A stretch of DNA of 51,886 nt from Branchiostoma floridae (taxonomy: Eukaryota; Chordata; Leptocardii; Amphioxiformes; Branchiostomatidae), in contig NC_049986.1 of the NCBI RefSeq assembly GCF_000003815.2, forward strand, positions 2,398,357-2,450,242, read 5' to 3'. The notes under the pieces were generated by a model, which had not been told where the DNA came from, made no database searches, and saw nothing but the letters and a program-made list of their open reading frames with translations. A program made the translations under genes and the position numbers. Every line of letters begins with the position of its first letter. Position 1 is the stretch's first letter. Positions 51,553 to 51,886 of this stretch are shown piece after piece.

Positions 51553-51886
51553 GTCTAGGTAAGAAAAATGTTGTGTTTCCTGTTTCAGTCCTGAAAAAGT
51601 CAGGGTCAATAGGTAGGGATTATCTTTCTTTCTTTTTTTCTTGTAATTTTGTTTAGGCTGCCCAAAACTCTAGTGATACATATTACAATAGAGCTGAACA
51701 AAGTGACCTGAAATGTATGAGGACACTTGTCTTTCAATATCAAACTTTACGTTTTGGCATAACAGATGCATTTATCCTTCATATATAAGATAGGACAAGC
51801 ATCGTTTTTACTTCAATAGGAAGAAGGCTGAATAGAAATTCTAACTGGAAGCTACAATGTATGTGACTACTGCCCCCCCAAAAAAA
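51553..51886. mobile_element. CCTAGGCC-family element, cut by the window edge
   Basis: Same order of blocks as 23949-24290 (GTTTCCTGTTTCAGTCCTG, GTAGGGATTATC, TAAGATAGGACAAGC, GGAAGCTACAATG), running off the right end. Confidence 0.7.

Overview
The window reads as a compact, intron-rich invertebrate deuterostome genome crowded with transposable elements. Two genes are recognisable from exons that translate into near-vertebrate protein sequence with standard GT-AG introns. Gene content, splicing style, the CR1-like LINE and the many short inverted-repeat elements point to a lancelet (Branchiostoma). That is an inference from protein similarity and repeat style, not a demonstrated identity.

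Layout. (1) 1130-28519, minus strand: a complete XAB2/SYF1 gene in 18 coding exons. The spliced reading frame is 2571 nt (856 residues plus stop), essentially the length of human XAB2, with all exon phases agreeing. (2) 28520-28766: a short shared promoter interval holding a perfect TCTCGCGAGA palindrome, a CCAAT box and a TATA-like sequence. (3) From about 28767 to the right edge, plus strand: the 5' half of a GPSM1/GPSM2 (AGS3/LGN/Pins) gene. It has one probable non-coding first exon and six coding exons giving about 300 residues of TPR domain. The GoLoco half lies beyond the window. The two genes are head to head.

Mobile DNA fills the introns. XAB2 intron 8 (12.5 kb) carries a LINE on the opposite strand with both ORFs open (ORF1 with coiled coil and RRM-like region; 1017-residue ORF2 with endonuclease and reverse transcriptase). 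Its 3' UTR is split by a 5,023-bp TA-flanked inverted-repeat element with no recognisable transposase. GPSM2 intron 1 carries a 1,960-bp hAT-type element with a perfect 8-bp target duplication and a fragment resembling the zinc-finger start of a hAT transposase. This element shares an internal module with the 5-kb element. Several MITE families recur across both genes. Three minisatellites lie in introns or at an exon edge, and there is one 100-N assembly gap.

The most striking signal is at the 3' edge of GPSM2 coding exon 1. The last 34 nt of the exon plus the first 38 nt of the intron form a 72-bp unit present nine times in full plus a tenth partial copy. Ten equivalent 5' splice sites therefore lie in the same reading frame, and choosing a later donor would insert multiples of 24 residues into TPR2 without a frameshift.

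XAB2 is a HAT-repeat scaffold of the spliceosome and of transcription-coupled repair. GPSM2 is an adaptor linking Gαi to NuMA/dynein in spindle orientation. They share no pathway; the only visible link is the common promoter.
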